A DNA stretch of 64,000 nt from VMCP01 sp964527775. Lineage in GTDB: Bacteria > Bacteroidota > Bacteroidia > NS11-12g > UBA955. Below are positions 7,787-17,239 of this stretch, piece by piece (the first letter of the stretch is position 1; each line of letters begins with the position of its first letter). The stretch is from positions 4,456 through 68,455 of the forward strand of contig CAZGQS010000011.1 of NCBI GenBank assembly GCA_964527775.1. Direction: 5' to 3'. The notes under the pieces are model-generated. The model made no database searches, had not been told where the DNA came from, and saw only the letters and a list, made by a program, of their open reading frames with translations. A program made the position numbers and the translations under genes.

Positions 7787-8818
7787 ATGCCAAGTTCACA
7801 TCAATTAGAGTTGGATAAGTCGACCACGTGGTTTCAGTTAACCGCTTTGTGGGCCTTTGTGGAAGTGGTTTTAGGGGGGGTATTGCATGCATTAAGATTG
7901 CCATTTACAGGAGTTTTGGTGGGTGGTGCAGCTGTTTTTATCATTGGAGCCATGGTTCTGCATTCGCAAAACCCATTTAAAGATATCATCAGAGCTACTG
8001 GGGTGGTGTTAATAGTGAAGGCAGGCGCAAGCCCGCATTCGCCATTACCCGCATATCTGGCAGTTGCATATCAAGGCTTTTCAGGGGCCTTGATTTTTAG
8101 TTTGATGAGGAATTTCAAGATTGCTGCTATGCTCTTTTCGGTTTTGGCCATGCTTGAGAGCGCCCTTCAGAAATTGTTGACTCTTACCATTATGTATGGA
8201 ATGGCCTTTTGGGATGCCTTAGATTCTTTCGTGCATTCAGTGTTGAAGTCGCTCAAAATGGGTGACAGTCACAATGCTACAGAACTCGTCTGGACGTATA
8301 TTTTGGTTTATTTTTTTTGGGGTATTTTCTTGGGATATCGACTCTCCGGATTTTATAAACGACTGCCGTCATTGGTGACTGAGTTAAGGAAATTCATGAA
8401 TCCACATGTTGATGAAGAAATGCCCAATGAACCTGGTTCTCAAAATCAACGCACCTATTCAAGCATTGTATTTTGGATTTTCTATATTCTCATGTTGCTC
8501 GGAATGGTTGCCAGCTTGGCTTATCTTAATAATGATAAACAAAACTTATTTTATGTGGTCTTTAGATCGTTGTCAGTCACATTTTTACTGTTCTTGGTGA
8601 TCAATCCACTATTCAAATGGTTCGTTAGAAAAGGGTCTCAAAAAAGTAAAAATCAGTTATTGGTAAAGCTCATTACAGAAGATTTTGTCATACTCCGCCT
8701 TGAATATACGGCCTGTTTAAAGTTAGTTAAAGCTAGGAGACTGTATTTTTGGAGGTACATCCAAGCCGTGGAGTACTTGATTGCTTGGAGAATTCAAAAG
8801 GTTCAAAATTTGGAATGA
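7787..8818 (+). CDS. Polytopic membrane protein of unknown function, first gene of molybdoenzyme operon
   Basis: 343 residues with about seven hydrophobic segments (roughly 17-37, 40-60, 70-105, 110-140, 168-188, 222-243, 250-275), a polar loop near 195-220 and a basic cytosolic-looking tail after about 280. The segment GAGASPHSPLP-like (KAGASPHSPLPAYLAVAYQG) near 79-97 resembles a substrate-binding loop. I do not recognise a named family. Its stop overlaps the start of the NTPase-MobA gene (ATGA at 8815-8818), so the products are made together; a role in molybdate or precursor supply is possible but is inference from context. Confidence 0.75.
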   Translation: MPSSHQLELDKSTTWFQLTALWAFVEVVLGGVLHALRLPFTGVLVGGAAVFIIGAMVLHSQNPFKDIIRATGVVLIVKAGASPHSPLPAYLAVAYQGFSGALIFSLMRNFKIAAMLFSVLAMLESALQKLLTLTIMYGMAFWDALDSFVHSVLKSLKMGDSHNATELVWTYILVYFFWGIFLGYRLSGFYKRLPSLVTELRKFMNPHVDEEMPNEPGSQNQRTYSSIVFWIFYILMLLGMVASLAYLNNDKQNLFYVVFRSLSVTFLLFLVINPLFKWFVRKGSQKSKNQLLVKLITEDFVILRLEYTACLKLVKARRLYFWRYIQAVEYLIAWRIQKVQNLE

Positions 8819-9873
8819 ATATTCACATTTTAACTGCACCAATTGGGTCTGGGAAATCTACATTATTGCTAAAATGGCTTAAATCAAACCCTTCAATCGA
8901 GGCTCATGGATTCCTATCGATTCATGAGAGACATCTAAATGAACCGCGAAAACTCTTGTTGTTGCCTGAATCTACCTTGATTCCGTTTGAATCTGAAAAA
9001 GGTGAAATTCACGTGGGTAAATTCAAGTTTCTGGCAACGGCTTTTTTAAAGGGAATTCAGCAACTCATAAGAGCAAATCCGATGGCCACCATCGTCATTG
9101 ATGAAATTGGAAAACTCGAAATCCAAGATCAAGGATTTGAACCTGATTTATCTTCGGTGATGAAAGATTTCAAGTTTGAAACATTGATTGTGGTAGTAAG
9201 ATTGAGCTTACTAGCTGATATGATGCAAAAGTATCCGTTGCTAAAAAATGCCAAAATCAATCAGGGTCCTTGGTTTCCTCAAAGGCCAAAAGTCTGTGGC
9301 TTGGTGTTGGGAGGCGGTAGGAGCAGTAGAATGGGCAATCCCAAATGTTTTATGAATTATCACGGGGTTCCGCAGTACATTCATTTGGTAAATCAAATGC
9401 AGAAAGTCATTGATGGTGAGGTTTTTGTAAATGTGCCGTCTGAGCTTGAAAGGGAAATTGAGGTGCCCAATGTGATGGTAGATTTGCCTGGGTTTGCAGG
9501 TAAGGGACCCATTTCAGGATTGCTGACTGCCCTTGAAAAAGTCACAGATTCATCTTGGATGGTGGTAGGGGTTGATTATCCACAATTGTCAGTGATTCAA
9601 TTGAATGAATTGTTTTCAGCTCATCAAGTTTCTGGAAGATCTGTGTGTTTTTTAAATCCATCCAATGGATTTTTAGAGCCTCTGGTCGCAATTTATTCAG
9701 CTTCAGATTTAGCGGGTCTTAAGCGCCATTTTGAGCAAGGAAATGAAAGTTTAAGGCACTTTTTAGGTCAATTAAATGCTTTGATTTTGCCCTTGGCAAA
9801 CGCTGAAGTACTGACCTCAATAGACAGTCCTGCGGAAGCAGAAAAATATCAATCCCAAATTTCAACGAAATGA
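8815..9873 (+). CDS. P-loop NTPase (THEP1/MobB-like) fused to MobA-like molybdenum cofactor guanylyltransferase
   Basis: 352 residues from ATG 8815, chosen because it overlaps the preceding stop as ATGA. Residues 1-155: P-loop APIGSGKST (about 8-16) and a Walker B-like IVIDEIGKLE, resembling THEP1-type nucleoside triphosphatases. Residues 160-352: MobA-type nucleotidyltransferase with LVLGGGRSSRMGNPK and VGVDYPQL for NTP and metal binding. MobA attaches GMP to molybdopterin to make MGD; bis-MGD is the cofactor of the FdhF/YdeP enzyme encoded in the same operon. In many bacteria MobA is separate and pairs with MobB, a P-loop protein; here a P-loop domain is fused in front. Operon neighbour fdhD overlaps by 4 bp. 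Confidence 0.85.
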   Translation: MNIHILTAPIGSGKSTLLLKWLKSNPSIEAHGFLSIHERHLNEPRKLLLLPESTLIPFESEKGEIHVGKFKFLATAFLKGIQQLIRANPMATIVIDEIGKLEIQDQGFEPDLSSVMKDFKFETLIVVVRLSLLADMMQKYPLLKNAKINQGPWFPQRPKVCGLVLGGGRSSRMGNPKCFMNYHGVPQYIHLVNQMQKVIDGEVFVNVPSELEREIEVPNVMVDLPGFAGKGPISGLLTALEKVTDSSWMVVGVDYPQLSVIQLNELFSAHQVSGRSVCFLNPSNGFLEPLVAIYSASDLAGLKRHFEQGNESLRHFLGQLNALILPLANAEVLTSIDSPAEAEKYQSQISTK

Positions 9874-10688
9874 AAAAAGATTCTTTGCAAGCCTTTGAAA
9901 TTCAACGATTCTCAAACGGAGAGAAGCAATTCATCAACGATATTTTATCAGTAGAAGAACCTTTGGGAATTAAGATTCAATGGCGAGAAAAACTCCATGA
10001 CATTTCAGTAACCATGCGCACTCCTGGAAGTGACCCCGAATTGGCGCTGGGGTTTTTATTCACTGAAGGGATTATTCAGTCGTTAAATGATGTTGTGCAA
10101 ATCCATGAAAACCCAGACGATTCAAGCGTGATCATTGAAATTGATTCTCAATTGAATTGGGAAATCCAAAAACTTCAGCGCAATTTTTACACCACATCCA
10201 GTTGCGGTGTTTGCGGAAAGGCATCTATTGACGCCGTGAAAACAGCTTGTACCATAGTGGTGCCTCAAAGGAAATGGAAAGTAAAGTCAGCATTTTTAAA
10301 TGCCTTGCCTCAGAAAATGAGGAATGCCCAAGAGAGTTTCGGGTTTTCGGGAGGAATACATGCTTCGGCTTTGTTTACTTTGGACGGTGAACTTGTTGAA
10401 TTAAAAGAAGATGTGGGGAGGCACAACGCCCTTGATAAACTCATTGGTTCGCAATTAATGTGTCAAAAAATACCGCTCTTTCATGAAGTTTTAGTGCTGA
10501 GTGGTAGAGGAAGTTTTGAGTTGGTTCAGAAAGCAGCCATGTCAGGCATTCGATTCATTGCTTGTGTTGGTGCACCGTCTAGCTTGGCTGTAGAATTGGC
10601 CGAAGATTATGATATAACCTTGATAGGCTTTCTAAAGGCTGACCGATTTAACGTTTATTCGGGATTTGATAGGGTCGATTTCACTTGA
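9870..10688 (+). CDS. fdhD: FdhD sulfurtransferase for formate dehydrogenase-type molybdoenzymes
   Basis: 272 residues. The conserved CxxC (Cys112 and Cys115 in SSCGVCGK) is the sulfur-carrying pair. Other family marks are LALGFLFTEGII, GGIHASALF, EDVGRHNALDKLIG and LSGRGSFELVQKA. FdhD passes sulfur to the bis-MGD cofactor before it goes into the apo-enzyme. ATGA overlap (9870) with the NTPase-MobA gene and closeness to the FdhF/YdeP gene support service to that enzyme. Confidence 0.95.
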   Translation: MKKDSLQAFEIQRFSNGEKQFINDILSVEEPLGIKIQWREKLHDISVTMRTPGSDPELALGFLFTEGIIQSLNDVVQIHENPDDSSVIIEIDSQLNWEIQKLQRNFYTTSSCGVCGKASIDAVKTACTIVVPQRKWKVKSAFLNALPQKMRNAQESFGFSGGIHASALFTLDGELVELKEDVGRHNALDKLIGSQLMCQKIPLFHEVLVLSGRGSFELVQKAAMSGIRFIACVGAPSSLAVELAEDYDITLIGFLKADRFNVYSGFDRVDFT

Positions 10689-10735
10689 AAATCTGCTTAA
10701 AATCACGTATATTCGTGTTTTTAAGTTGCTGAAAC

Positions 10736-11119
10736 ATGAAGATTCGTATCAAAGGAAATTCAGTCAGATTGCGATTGACCAAAACTGAAGTAGAAACCTT
10801 CGGAAAAACCGGCGAATTAAATGAAGAAACCCATTTATTGGGTGGTGTTTTTAGATATCAATTAAAGGCAAGTTCAAGTCATTCTACGCTGGCAGCTGCT
10901 TGGGAAAATCAAGGAATCGTATTTTACATGCCAATTGCGTTAGCTGAAAGTTGGGTCAATTCTAATGATGTTGGACATCAACACGTTTTCAAATTGCCAG
11001 CTACCGATACCCAACCCCAACAAGAGCTATTTTTGCTCATTGAAAAAGACTTCGTTTGTTTAGACAATACCTTCGAAGATCAAAGCGATAATTACCCAAA
11101 TCCCAACGCCGTTTGTTGA
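10736..11119 (+). CDS. Small conserved protein of molybdoenzyme operon (DUF7009-like)
   Basis: 127 residues, no signal peptide or membrane segment. Starts MKIRIKGNSVRLRLTKTEV and is rich in predicted strands; ends with Pro-Asn-Ala-Val-Cys. I associate this start with a small uncharacterised family (DUF7009) found beside FdhF/YdeP-type genes in Bacteroidota, from memory. It ends 2 bp before the start of the oxidoreductase gene, so coupled translation is likely. A chaperone or assembly role is plausible but not shown. Confidence 0.75.
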   Translation: MKIRIKGNSVRLRLTKTEVETFGKTGELNEETHLLGGVFRYQLKASSSHSTLAAAWENQGIVFYMPIALAESWVNSNDVGHQHVFKLPATDTQPQQELFLLIEKDFVCLDNTFEDQSDNYPNPNAVC

Positions 11120-11121
11120 TT

Positions 11122-13443
11122 ATGAGTGCCAAACGTAAATTTCCCAATCCTGAAAATCCTGAATCTTTGCTCAATTTGAAATTGAGAGAAGTTTCTGATG
11201 CAGCGGCGGGAATTACCGGGGTAAAAGTAGCCATTCAACACGTGTTTTCTGAGATGGGTCCTGCTCGTGGACTAAAAGCGTTGTTTAATTTGAACCAAAA
11301 AGGCGGTGTAGATTGCCCCAGTTGCGCATGGCCTGACCCTGATGATGATCGCTCGGTCATTGGCGAATACTGTGAGAACGGAGCCAAAGCCATCGCCGAA
11401 GAAGCCACTAGTAAGAAATTGACAGCCAAGTTTTTTGCAGAAAATTCCGTGGCCGATTTATCCGAACTCAATGATTATGAAATAGGTAAAAAAGGTCGTC
11501 TTGCTGAGCCCATGTATTTGGCCGAAGGCGACACGCATTATCGTCCCATATCCTGGACCAAAGCATTTGAAAAAATAGCTCAACATCTGCGCGCCTGTGA
11601 AGACCCCAATCAGGCAGTGTTTTATACCTCCGGAAGAACCAGCAACGAAGCGGCTTTTTTATATCAACTATTTGTTAGACAATTTGGAACCAACAACCTT
11701 CCAGATTGTTCCAATATGTGCCATGAATCAAGCGGCGTGGCTCTAAGTGAATCAGTTGGCATAGGTAAAGGAAGCGTTAAGTTGGAAGATTTTTACATTG
11801 CCGATGTGATTTTTATCATAGGGCAAAATCCCGGTACTAACCATCCCCGTATGCTAAGCGCTTTGCAAAAAGCCAAAGAGAACGGGTGTACCATTATTTC
11901 CATAAATCCACTGCCCGAAACCGGTTTGGTAGCATTTAAAGATCCTCAATCCATCAAAGGGGCATTGGGAATCAAAGCAAAACTCACAGACATATTCTTA
12001 CAAGTGAAGATCAATGGCGATTTGCCGTTGTTGCAAGCCATTTCGCACTTGTTATCTCAAGAAGAATATTTAAATCCAGGTGCTGTATTTGATTCAGAAT
12101 TCATAGAAAAACATACCCACGGATTTTCAGAATGGCGCAATCATATTGACTCTTTAGATTTTGAAACGTTGGTGGAACACTCTGGTATCAGCGAAGATCA
12201 GATCAAAGAAACCGTCAATTCCATAAAAAACAAGAAGAAAATTATTGCTTGTTGGGCAATGGGACTCACCCAGCACAAGAATGCCGTTGATACCATCAAA
12301 GAGGTAGTCAATATGCTCATTGCTAAGGGAAGCATTGCCAAGCCTGGCGCAGGTACTTGTCCCGTTCGCGGCCATTCAAACGTACAGGGCGACCGTACCA
12401 TGGGCATTTACGAGAAGCCATCGAAGGCGTTTTTAGATAATATTGAACGGGTGTTTGGATTTGAGCCTCCCCGTGAACACGGCTTGGATGTGGTTGACTG
12501 TATAAAGGCCATGCACGAAGAAAAAGTGAAGGTATTTTTTGCTATGGGCGGAAATTTCCTCTCTGCAACCCCTGATACTTTGTATACAGCAGAAGCGCTT
12601 CAGAAAACCGATTTAACCGTTCAGGTTTCTACCAAACTCAATAGAAGTCATCTGATTACAGGCAGGGAGGCCATCATTCTGCCTTGCTTTGGTAGAACCG
12701 ATCAAGACATGTTGAACGGAGAACTTCAGTTTGTGACCACCGAAAACTCTATGGGTGTAATCCAACAATCTAAGGGAGTATTGAAACCCGTTTCAGATCA
12801 GTTGAAGAGCGAACCCATGATTGTTTGTGAAATGGCTCTCGCGGTATTTGGTGAAAACTCCAAAGTAGATTGGAAGCGTTACACTCAACATTATGACAAC
12901 ATTCGTTGGGATATTGAACGCACCATTCCCGGTTTTGATCTTTACAATGACAGAGTAAGACTCCCTGGCGGATTTTATCTTCCAAATTCAGCACGCGAAG
13001 GCGAGTTTAAAACCATTACAGGAAAAGCGAATTTCAACGTAGCTCAATTTGTCCCGAATAAAATCATTCAAGGAGAGTTGATGATGATGACCTTGAGAAG
13101 TCACGATCAATTCAATACCACCATTTACGGTTTGGATGACCGCTACCGCGGGATATCTAATGAGCGCAGGGTCATATTTATGAATCAAGATGACATTGCT
13201 GAGCTAGGATTCGAAGGAGGTGAAAGGGTAGACCTTTACAACGAACACGGCGGACGAGAGCGTGTTGCGCGCAATTTTATCATCATTCCATTCAGCATTC
13301 CACGAGGATGCACGGCTACTTATTTCCCTGAAGCAAACGTATTGGTTCCCATTGATTCTGTGGCCGATAAAAGCAATACACCTACCAGTAAGTTCGTTAT
13401 TTTAAAGTTAAAAAAACATCAAGCGGCAACTGCCGTAGCATAA
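11122..13443 (+). CDS. FdhF/YdeP-family molybdopterin oxidoreductase
   Basis: 773 residues from ATG 11122 (a TTG three codons earlier is less likely). N-terminal DCPSCAW (Cys65, Cys68) with Cys84 form an iron-sulfur or metal site typical of the YdeP group; the molybdopterin domain carries CSNMCHESSG (196-205), IIGQNPGTNHPRM, and GHSNVQGDRTMG; the C-terminal MGD-binding domain starts near 660 (MTLRSHDQFNTTIYG). No twin-arginine signal, so cytoplasmic. YdeP-group enzymes are formate dehydrogenase H-like, but their substrate is mostly unknown. Encoded with FdhD and a MobA fusion that prepare the bis-MGD cofactor. Confidence 0.93.
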   Translation: MSAKRKFPNPENPESLLNLKLREVSDAAAGITGVKVAIQHVFSEMGPARGLKALFNLNQKGGVDCPSCAWPDPDDDRSVIGEYCENGAKAIAEEATSKKLTAKFFAENSVADLSELNDYEIGKKGRLAEPMYLAEGDTHYRPISWTKAFEKIAQHLRACEDPNQAVFYTSGRTSNEAAFLYQLFVRQFGTNNLPDCSNMCHESSGVALSESVGIGKGSVKLEDFYIADVIFIIGQNPGTNHPRMLSALQKAKENGCTIISINPLPETGLVAFKDPQSIKGALGIKAKLTDIFLQVKINGDLPLLQAISHLLSQEEYLNPGAVFDSEFIEKHTHGFSEWRNHIDSLDFETLVEHSGISEDQIKETVNSIKNKKKIIACWAMGLTQHKNAVDTIKEVVNMLIAKGSIAKPGAGTCPVRGHSNVQGDRTMGIYEKPSKAFLDNIERVFGFEPPREHGLDVVDCIKAMHEEKVKVFFAMGGNFLSATPDTLYTAEALQKTDLTVQVSTKLNRSHLITGREAIILPCFGRTDQDMLNGELQFVTTENSMGVIQQSKGVLKPVSDQLKSEPMIVCEMALAVFGENSKVDWKRYTQHYDNIRWDIERTIPGFDLYNDRVRLPGGFYLPNSAREGEFKTITGKANFNVAQFVPNKIIQGELMMMTLRSHDQFNTTIYGLDDRYRGISNERRVIFMNQDDIAELGFEGGERVDLYNEHGGRERVARNFIIIPFSIPRGCTATYFPEANVLVPIDSVADKSNTPTSKFVILKLKKHQAATAVA

Positions 13444-13459
13444 AAACCATCTACAATTC

Positions 13460-15958
13460 ATGCAGAAGTTCATTCTTGTATTTCTTTCGCTTTGGGGACT
13501 ATCGTCTGCAAACGCGCAGAGTTTTTGCTCTGCACCCAAAATTCAGAGACACACCACGGTTTCTGCGTCCTCTATAACAAAAATCCAACCTCATGCTATT
13601 GTAGCTGCTGCTGGCGGCGGTTTTTGGGCCACAGGTACCATCACCACTTCGGCAGATAAACTCGATTTTATGGTAGCCAAGTTCAACGATTCAGGAAGAC
13701 TTGTTTTGTTGAAACGTCTAGGTACATCAGGCGATGAGACTTCTTATCCCATAGGATTAGCGCCCACTGCAACAGGTGGTTGTGTGATTGGAGGAAGGTC
13801 TGATGACCCAACTGTTGGTGCTGGATTGGCGGCTTTGGCCTACATCAACAGTGACGGAACTCTTAAATGGTGGCGCAGAACCACATCCAAAGGAAACAGT
13901 GGCAGGTACGATGCCTTTAGAAATGTTTTGGTTAGAAAAAACGGTACTGTTTTTGGCTGCGGTTCCTCTCATCAATGGAACTACGATTCACAGTTGCTTC
14001 TTGCAGCCCTTGACTCAAATGGAACTGAAATTTTCAGAAACTCCTACAGATATGGTTCACAAACTCACATGGATGCCTCCGCAGAATACGGTTCAGGTTA
14101 TGCTGTGGGAGGACACGATGGAAGTTCACCTGTTGTGTTGACCGTGACAGCTGCTGGTGTGGTAGATAAATTCTATGGATATAGTAGTCCAAACTATTGT
14201 CCCATCACTTCATTAGTGGTGTCTCCTGCCGGAAAAATCTATGTTACCGGGGGATATTTAATGGGTAGCAACTACGAATTATGGGTAGCATGCATCAATC
14301 CGTCGAACGGAAGCTTTGTATGGCAAAAAAGATACAATTTGGGCTATGCTTTCGGAAGTAAAATTGAGTGGATCAATAACCGTTTGATGGTTTCTTTCAA
14401 CCAAACAAGCAATGGCAGCAATTGGTGCAACGGTTTTGCAGAACTAGATTCCAATGGGAATGCCAAGGTAGTTCGTTTGGTGAAATTCAATACTACTTCG
14501 TTTGAAAACCACCTTGCAGGTCTCAATGTAGGCAATTCTTCTACCGGAGGATGGGCCTTTATTGGTACCAATGCATCATCGAGTGCAAACATGAGTCTTT
14601 CTTTGATTGACCCTTGTGACTCTACATTTTGCACCATCATCAAGTCAAAGTTTAACTCAGTAAACAATACGCCAATAACTCTTACCTCCAATAAGGGTAC
14701 GATGTTTTACGACGGTAAATTCGCCACGAATTTAACACCCAGCATTACCAACGTAAACTTCACCCAATCCAATAACTGTGTTGCTTGTACCAATCCAACT
14801 CCCACTGCGTTCAATGATACGGTATTATGTGCCGGAAAATCAGCAACATACAAGGTAAAAGACTATAAATCGACAGTATTATGGTCAGATGGTGACACAT
14901 CGCACATTAAAAACATTACAACTGCCGGCACTTACACATTGAGATTAACCAATGCTTGCGGAACCTATAGAGATACACTTAAAATTAGCAACAATTCACC
15001 CATGACCGGTGTTTTGGCTCGCAACGTCGAAATCTGCGCTGGACAATCCATCAACGTCAATGCCAAACAGCCTCTGACAGAAACCTACTCCTACAGCTGG
15101 AACGACGGTAATACGAGTCCTTCTCGAGCCTTCAATCAAACAGGCACTTATATTCTAACAACCACAGACATATGCGGTTCTCGCACCGATACCATCACAG
15201 TTTCGGCTAAGGTAACCAATGCCCCCATTTTGTTGCGAGATACCATTTTCTGTGCGCTACCTATCGCATTTACTCAGCGTATTTCTGATTATTCTGTAAA
15301 TGTTCTTTGGTCAGATGGCGATACTTCGCACATTAAATCCTTCGGAAATACCGGCAAATACTTTGTGACCTTTTTCAATAATTGCGGCAGTAAGCTCGAC
15401 TCTTTCGAAATTTTCCTTCAATCACCGCCTGTCAAAGTCTTGCGTGACGAAGAATATTTCTGTCAAGGCAATTGGATTACTTTAAAGGGACATCAACCTG
15501 TGGCAGGATATTATACCTATGAGTGGAGCAATGGGGTCAAGGGTCCTGAATTGGTTGCTAAAAACAGGTCAACATTAACATTAACCACGACCAACGAATG
15601 CGGCTCTCGCACCGATGTAGTAGAAGTTTATATTGCCAATTGCGATTGTGAAATCTGCATTCCTGATGCATTTACCCCCCGAAATCTTGACGGCCGAAAC
15701 GACGTTTTCAAACCCCGCTTGGATTGTAAATACACCAATTGCAACGTTAAGGAGTCGTATATGCGCATCTTTAATCGTTGGGGAGAGAAACTACATGATG
15801 CCCCAGTAACAGAAGGGTGGGATGGCACATTCATGGGTAACGTAGTACCGGAAGGACAATATGTATACGTGATCTACATTATTTTTGATAGCCAAGTTTC
15901 CGGTAATCGAATAAAATCAGAATCTGGTATAGTTACCGTTTTGTCTGGACAGAAATAA
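13460..15958 (+). CDS. T9SS-exported surface protein with beta-propeller-like N-terminus and Ig/PKD-like repeats
   Basis: 832 residues. Signal peptide (about 1-19, ending SANAQ). Residues 30-400 have repeated GGFWATGT, GGCVIGGR, SGYAVGGHDG, GGWAFIGT segments like a propeller of the SBBP or PQQ type. Residues 440-730 hold about four repeats of an Ig-like module with DTVLCAGKS ... VLWSDGDTSHIK ... NACGTYRDT; the WSDGDTSHIK phrase occurs twice. C-terminus (about 735-832): IPDAFTPRNLDGRNDVFKP, FNRWGEKL, GWDGT, PEGQYVYVI, the gliding motility-associated type B sorting domain. So it is secreted by T9SS and placed on the surface. Function unknown. Confidence 0.9.
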   Translation: MQKFILVFLSLWGLSSANAQSFCSAPKIQRHTTVSASSITKIQPHAIVAAAGGGFWATGTITTSADKLDFMVAKFNDSGRLVLLKRLGTSGDETSYPIGLAPTATGGCVIGGRSDDPTVGAGLAALAYINSDGTLKWWRRTTSKGNSGRYDAFRNVLVRKNGTVFGCGSSHQWNYDSQLLLAALDSNGTEIFRNSYRYGSQTHMDASAEYGSGYAVGGHDGSSPVVLTVTAAGVVDKFYGYSSPNYCPITSLVVSPAGKIYVTGGYLMGSNYELWVACINPSNGSFVWQKRYNLGYAFGSKIEWINNRLMVSFNQTSNGSNWCNGFAELDSNGNAKVVRLVKFNTTSFENHLAGLNVGNSSTGGWAFIGTNASSSANMSLSLIDPCDSTFCTIIKSKFNSVNNTPITLTSNKGTMFYDGKFATNLTPSITNVNFTQSNNCVACTNPTPTAFNDTVLCAGKSATYKVKDYKSTVLWSDGDTSHIKNITTAGTYTLRLTNACGTYRDTLKISNNSPMTGVLARNVEICAGQSINVNAKQPLTETYSYSWNDGNTSPSRAFNQTGTYILTTTDICGSRTDTITVSAKVTNAPILLRDTIFCALPIAFTQRISDYSVNVLWSDGDTSHIKSFGNTGKYFVTFFNNCGSKLDSFEIFLQSPPVKVLRDEEYFCQGNWITLKGHQPVAGYYTYEWSNGVKGPELVAKNRSTLTLTTTNECGSRTDVVEVYIANCDCEICIPDAFTPRNLDGRNDVFKPRLDCKYTNCNVKESYMRIFNRWGEKLHDAPVTEGWDGTFMGNVVPEGQYVYVIYIIFDSQVSGNRIKSESGIVTVLSGQK

Positions 15959-15959
15959 C

Positions 15960-15977
15960 TATTTTTGTTTAAACAAA
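15960..15977 (+). promoter_or_regulatory. -7 element TATTTTTG overlapped by a 14-bp palindrome
   Basis: TATTTTTG (15960-15967) fits TAnnTTTG and precedes the pirin ATG by 14 bp. A perfect palindrome TTTGTTTAAACAAA covers 15964-15977, overlapping the -7 element and the expected transcription start, a good place for a repressor. Confidence 0.5.
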
Positions 15978-15981
15978 CAAA

Positions 15982-16851
15982 ATGCAAAAATCGGTTGAAT
16001 TGATTATGGCGCCGCCATCTCCACATTTCGTGGGTGACGGTTTTAGGGTACATACCTTTATACCTAGCAGTTATCGAATTGACATGCATCGCATGAATCC
16101 ATTCATCATGCTAGATTACAATTCCAAGCACTATTTTGAACCATCAGACACGCCCAGAGGAGTTGGAGTTCATCCGCACAGGGGCTTCGAAACGGTAACC
16201 ATTGCATATAGAGGTAAGGTAGCGCACCACGATAGCGCCGGTGGCGGTGGAATCATTGGCGAAGGCGATGTTCAATGGATGACAGCTGCATCAGGTGTAT
16301 TGCACAAAGAATATCACGAAGCTGAATTTGCCCGTTCCGGAGGATGGTTTCAAATGGTACAACTTTGGGTAAATCTCCCTGCCAAATTCAAAATGTCGGC
16401 GCCCAAATATCAAGCAATCTCTAATGATAAGATGACACGTGTGCCTGTAAAAGGCTCAGGTTTTATAGAGTTAATTGCTGGGGAAATAGCTTCATTCATT
16501 GGACCCGCATCCACATTTTCGCCAGTACATATTTCCAATGCAAAACTCAAGGCTGGAGATGTTGCAGATTACTCTTTCCCCTCTCATTTCAATACTGCCA
16601 TGATTGTGGTTGAAGGCGAAGTCATCATTAATGGCACTGAACAAGCGCCTTTGAACCATTTTATTCTCATGGAAAACAACGGCGAAGACTTTACCATCTC
16701 AGCCACTCAAGACTCCGTTGTTTTAGTTCTCAGCGGCGAACCCATCAACGAACCCATCGCCGCTCACGGACCTTTTGTGATGAACACCCATCAAGAACTC
16801 GTTGAAGCTTTCAATGATTTCAACAACGGGAAGTTTGGGTATTTGGAATAG
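15982..16851 (+). CDS. Pirin-family bicupin protein
   Basis: 289 residues, cytoplasmic. The N-terminal cupin has the pirin metal site: VHPHRGFET gives His64 and His66, and GVLHKEYHE gives His108 and Glu110. GDVQWMTAASG is another family mark. The second cupin (about 160-289) is less conserved. Some pirins are quercetin 2,3-dioxygenases, others bind regulators; the exact role is not visible. The stop TAG is the first triplet of heptad array 3. Confidence 0.92.
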   Translation: MQKSVELIMAPPSPHFVGDGFRVHTFIPSSYRIDMHRMNPFIMLDYNSKHYFEPSDTPRGVGVHPHRGFETVTIAYRGKVAHHDSAGGGGIIGEGDVQWMTAASGVLHKEYHEAEFARSGGWFQMVQLWVNLPAKFKMSAPKYQAISNDKMTRVPVKGSGFIELIAGEIASFIGPASTFSPVHISNAKLKAGDVADYSFPSHFNTAMIVVEGEVIINGTEQAPLNHFILMENNGEDFTISATQDSVVLVLSGEPINEPIAAHGPFVMNTHQELVEAFNDFNNGKFGYLE

Positions 16852-17239
16852 TCTTTGGTCCTTGGTCCTTGGTCCTTGGATGATCGCTTCGCGGCAAATT
16901 TGGACTCACGCTTCGCTAGGACTCACGCTTCGCTAGGACTCACGCTTCGCTAGGACTTGCGCTTCGCTAGGACTTTCGCTTTGCTAGGACTCACGCTTCG
17001 CTAGGACTTACGCTTCGCTAAGACTTACGCTTCGCTATGACTTGCGCTTCGCGCTGCTTTTCAGCTAAAGCTGCTGTCCGCTGACGGCCGATGGCTGAAG
17101 GCTGAAGGCTGATGGCCGAGAGTTGAGAGTTGAGAGCTGAGAGCTGAGAGCTGAGAGCTGACGGCTGATCACCGATAACCGATAACTGATCACCGATCAC
17201 CGATCACCGATAACCGATCACCGATCACCGATAACTGAT
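16852..17239 (+). repeat. Heptad array 3 (largest with 17-bp units)
   Basis: About 390 bp between convergent pirin and the YeiH-type gene, entirely repeat. Order on the + strand: tggtcct words (16852-16880), nine 17-bp GCTTCGC units (16903-17055), then 7-bp words ccgctga, cggccga, aggctga, gagttga, gagctga, cggctga, tcaccga, taaccga, taactga in unbroken 7-nt register from about 17068 to 17239. The last 15 bases are also the end of the YeiH-type coding region. Confidence 0.92.
16903..17055 (+). repeat. Nine tandem 17-bp units with GCTTCGC core
   Basis: Unit gactcacgcttcgctag; units start at 16903, 16920, 16937, 16954, 16971, 16988, 17005, 17022 and 17039 with few changes. The reverse strand carries GCGAAGC in nearly every unit, a sequence known to fold into an unusually stable DNA mini-hairpin. 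The same unit, in the opposite orientation, is at 4145-4229 and singly at other arrays. Confidence 0.9.
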
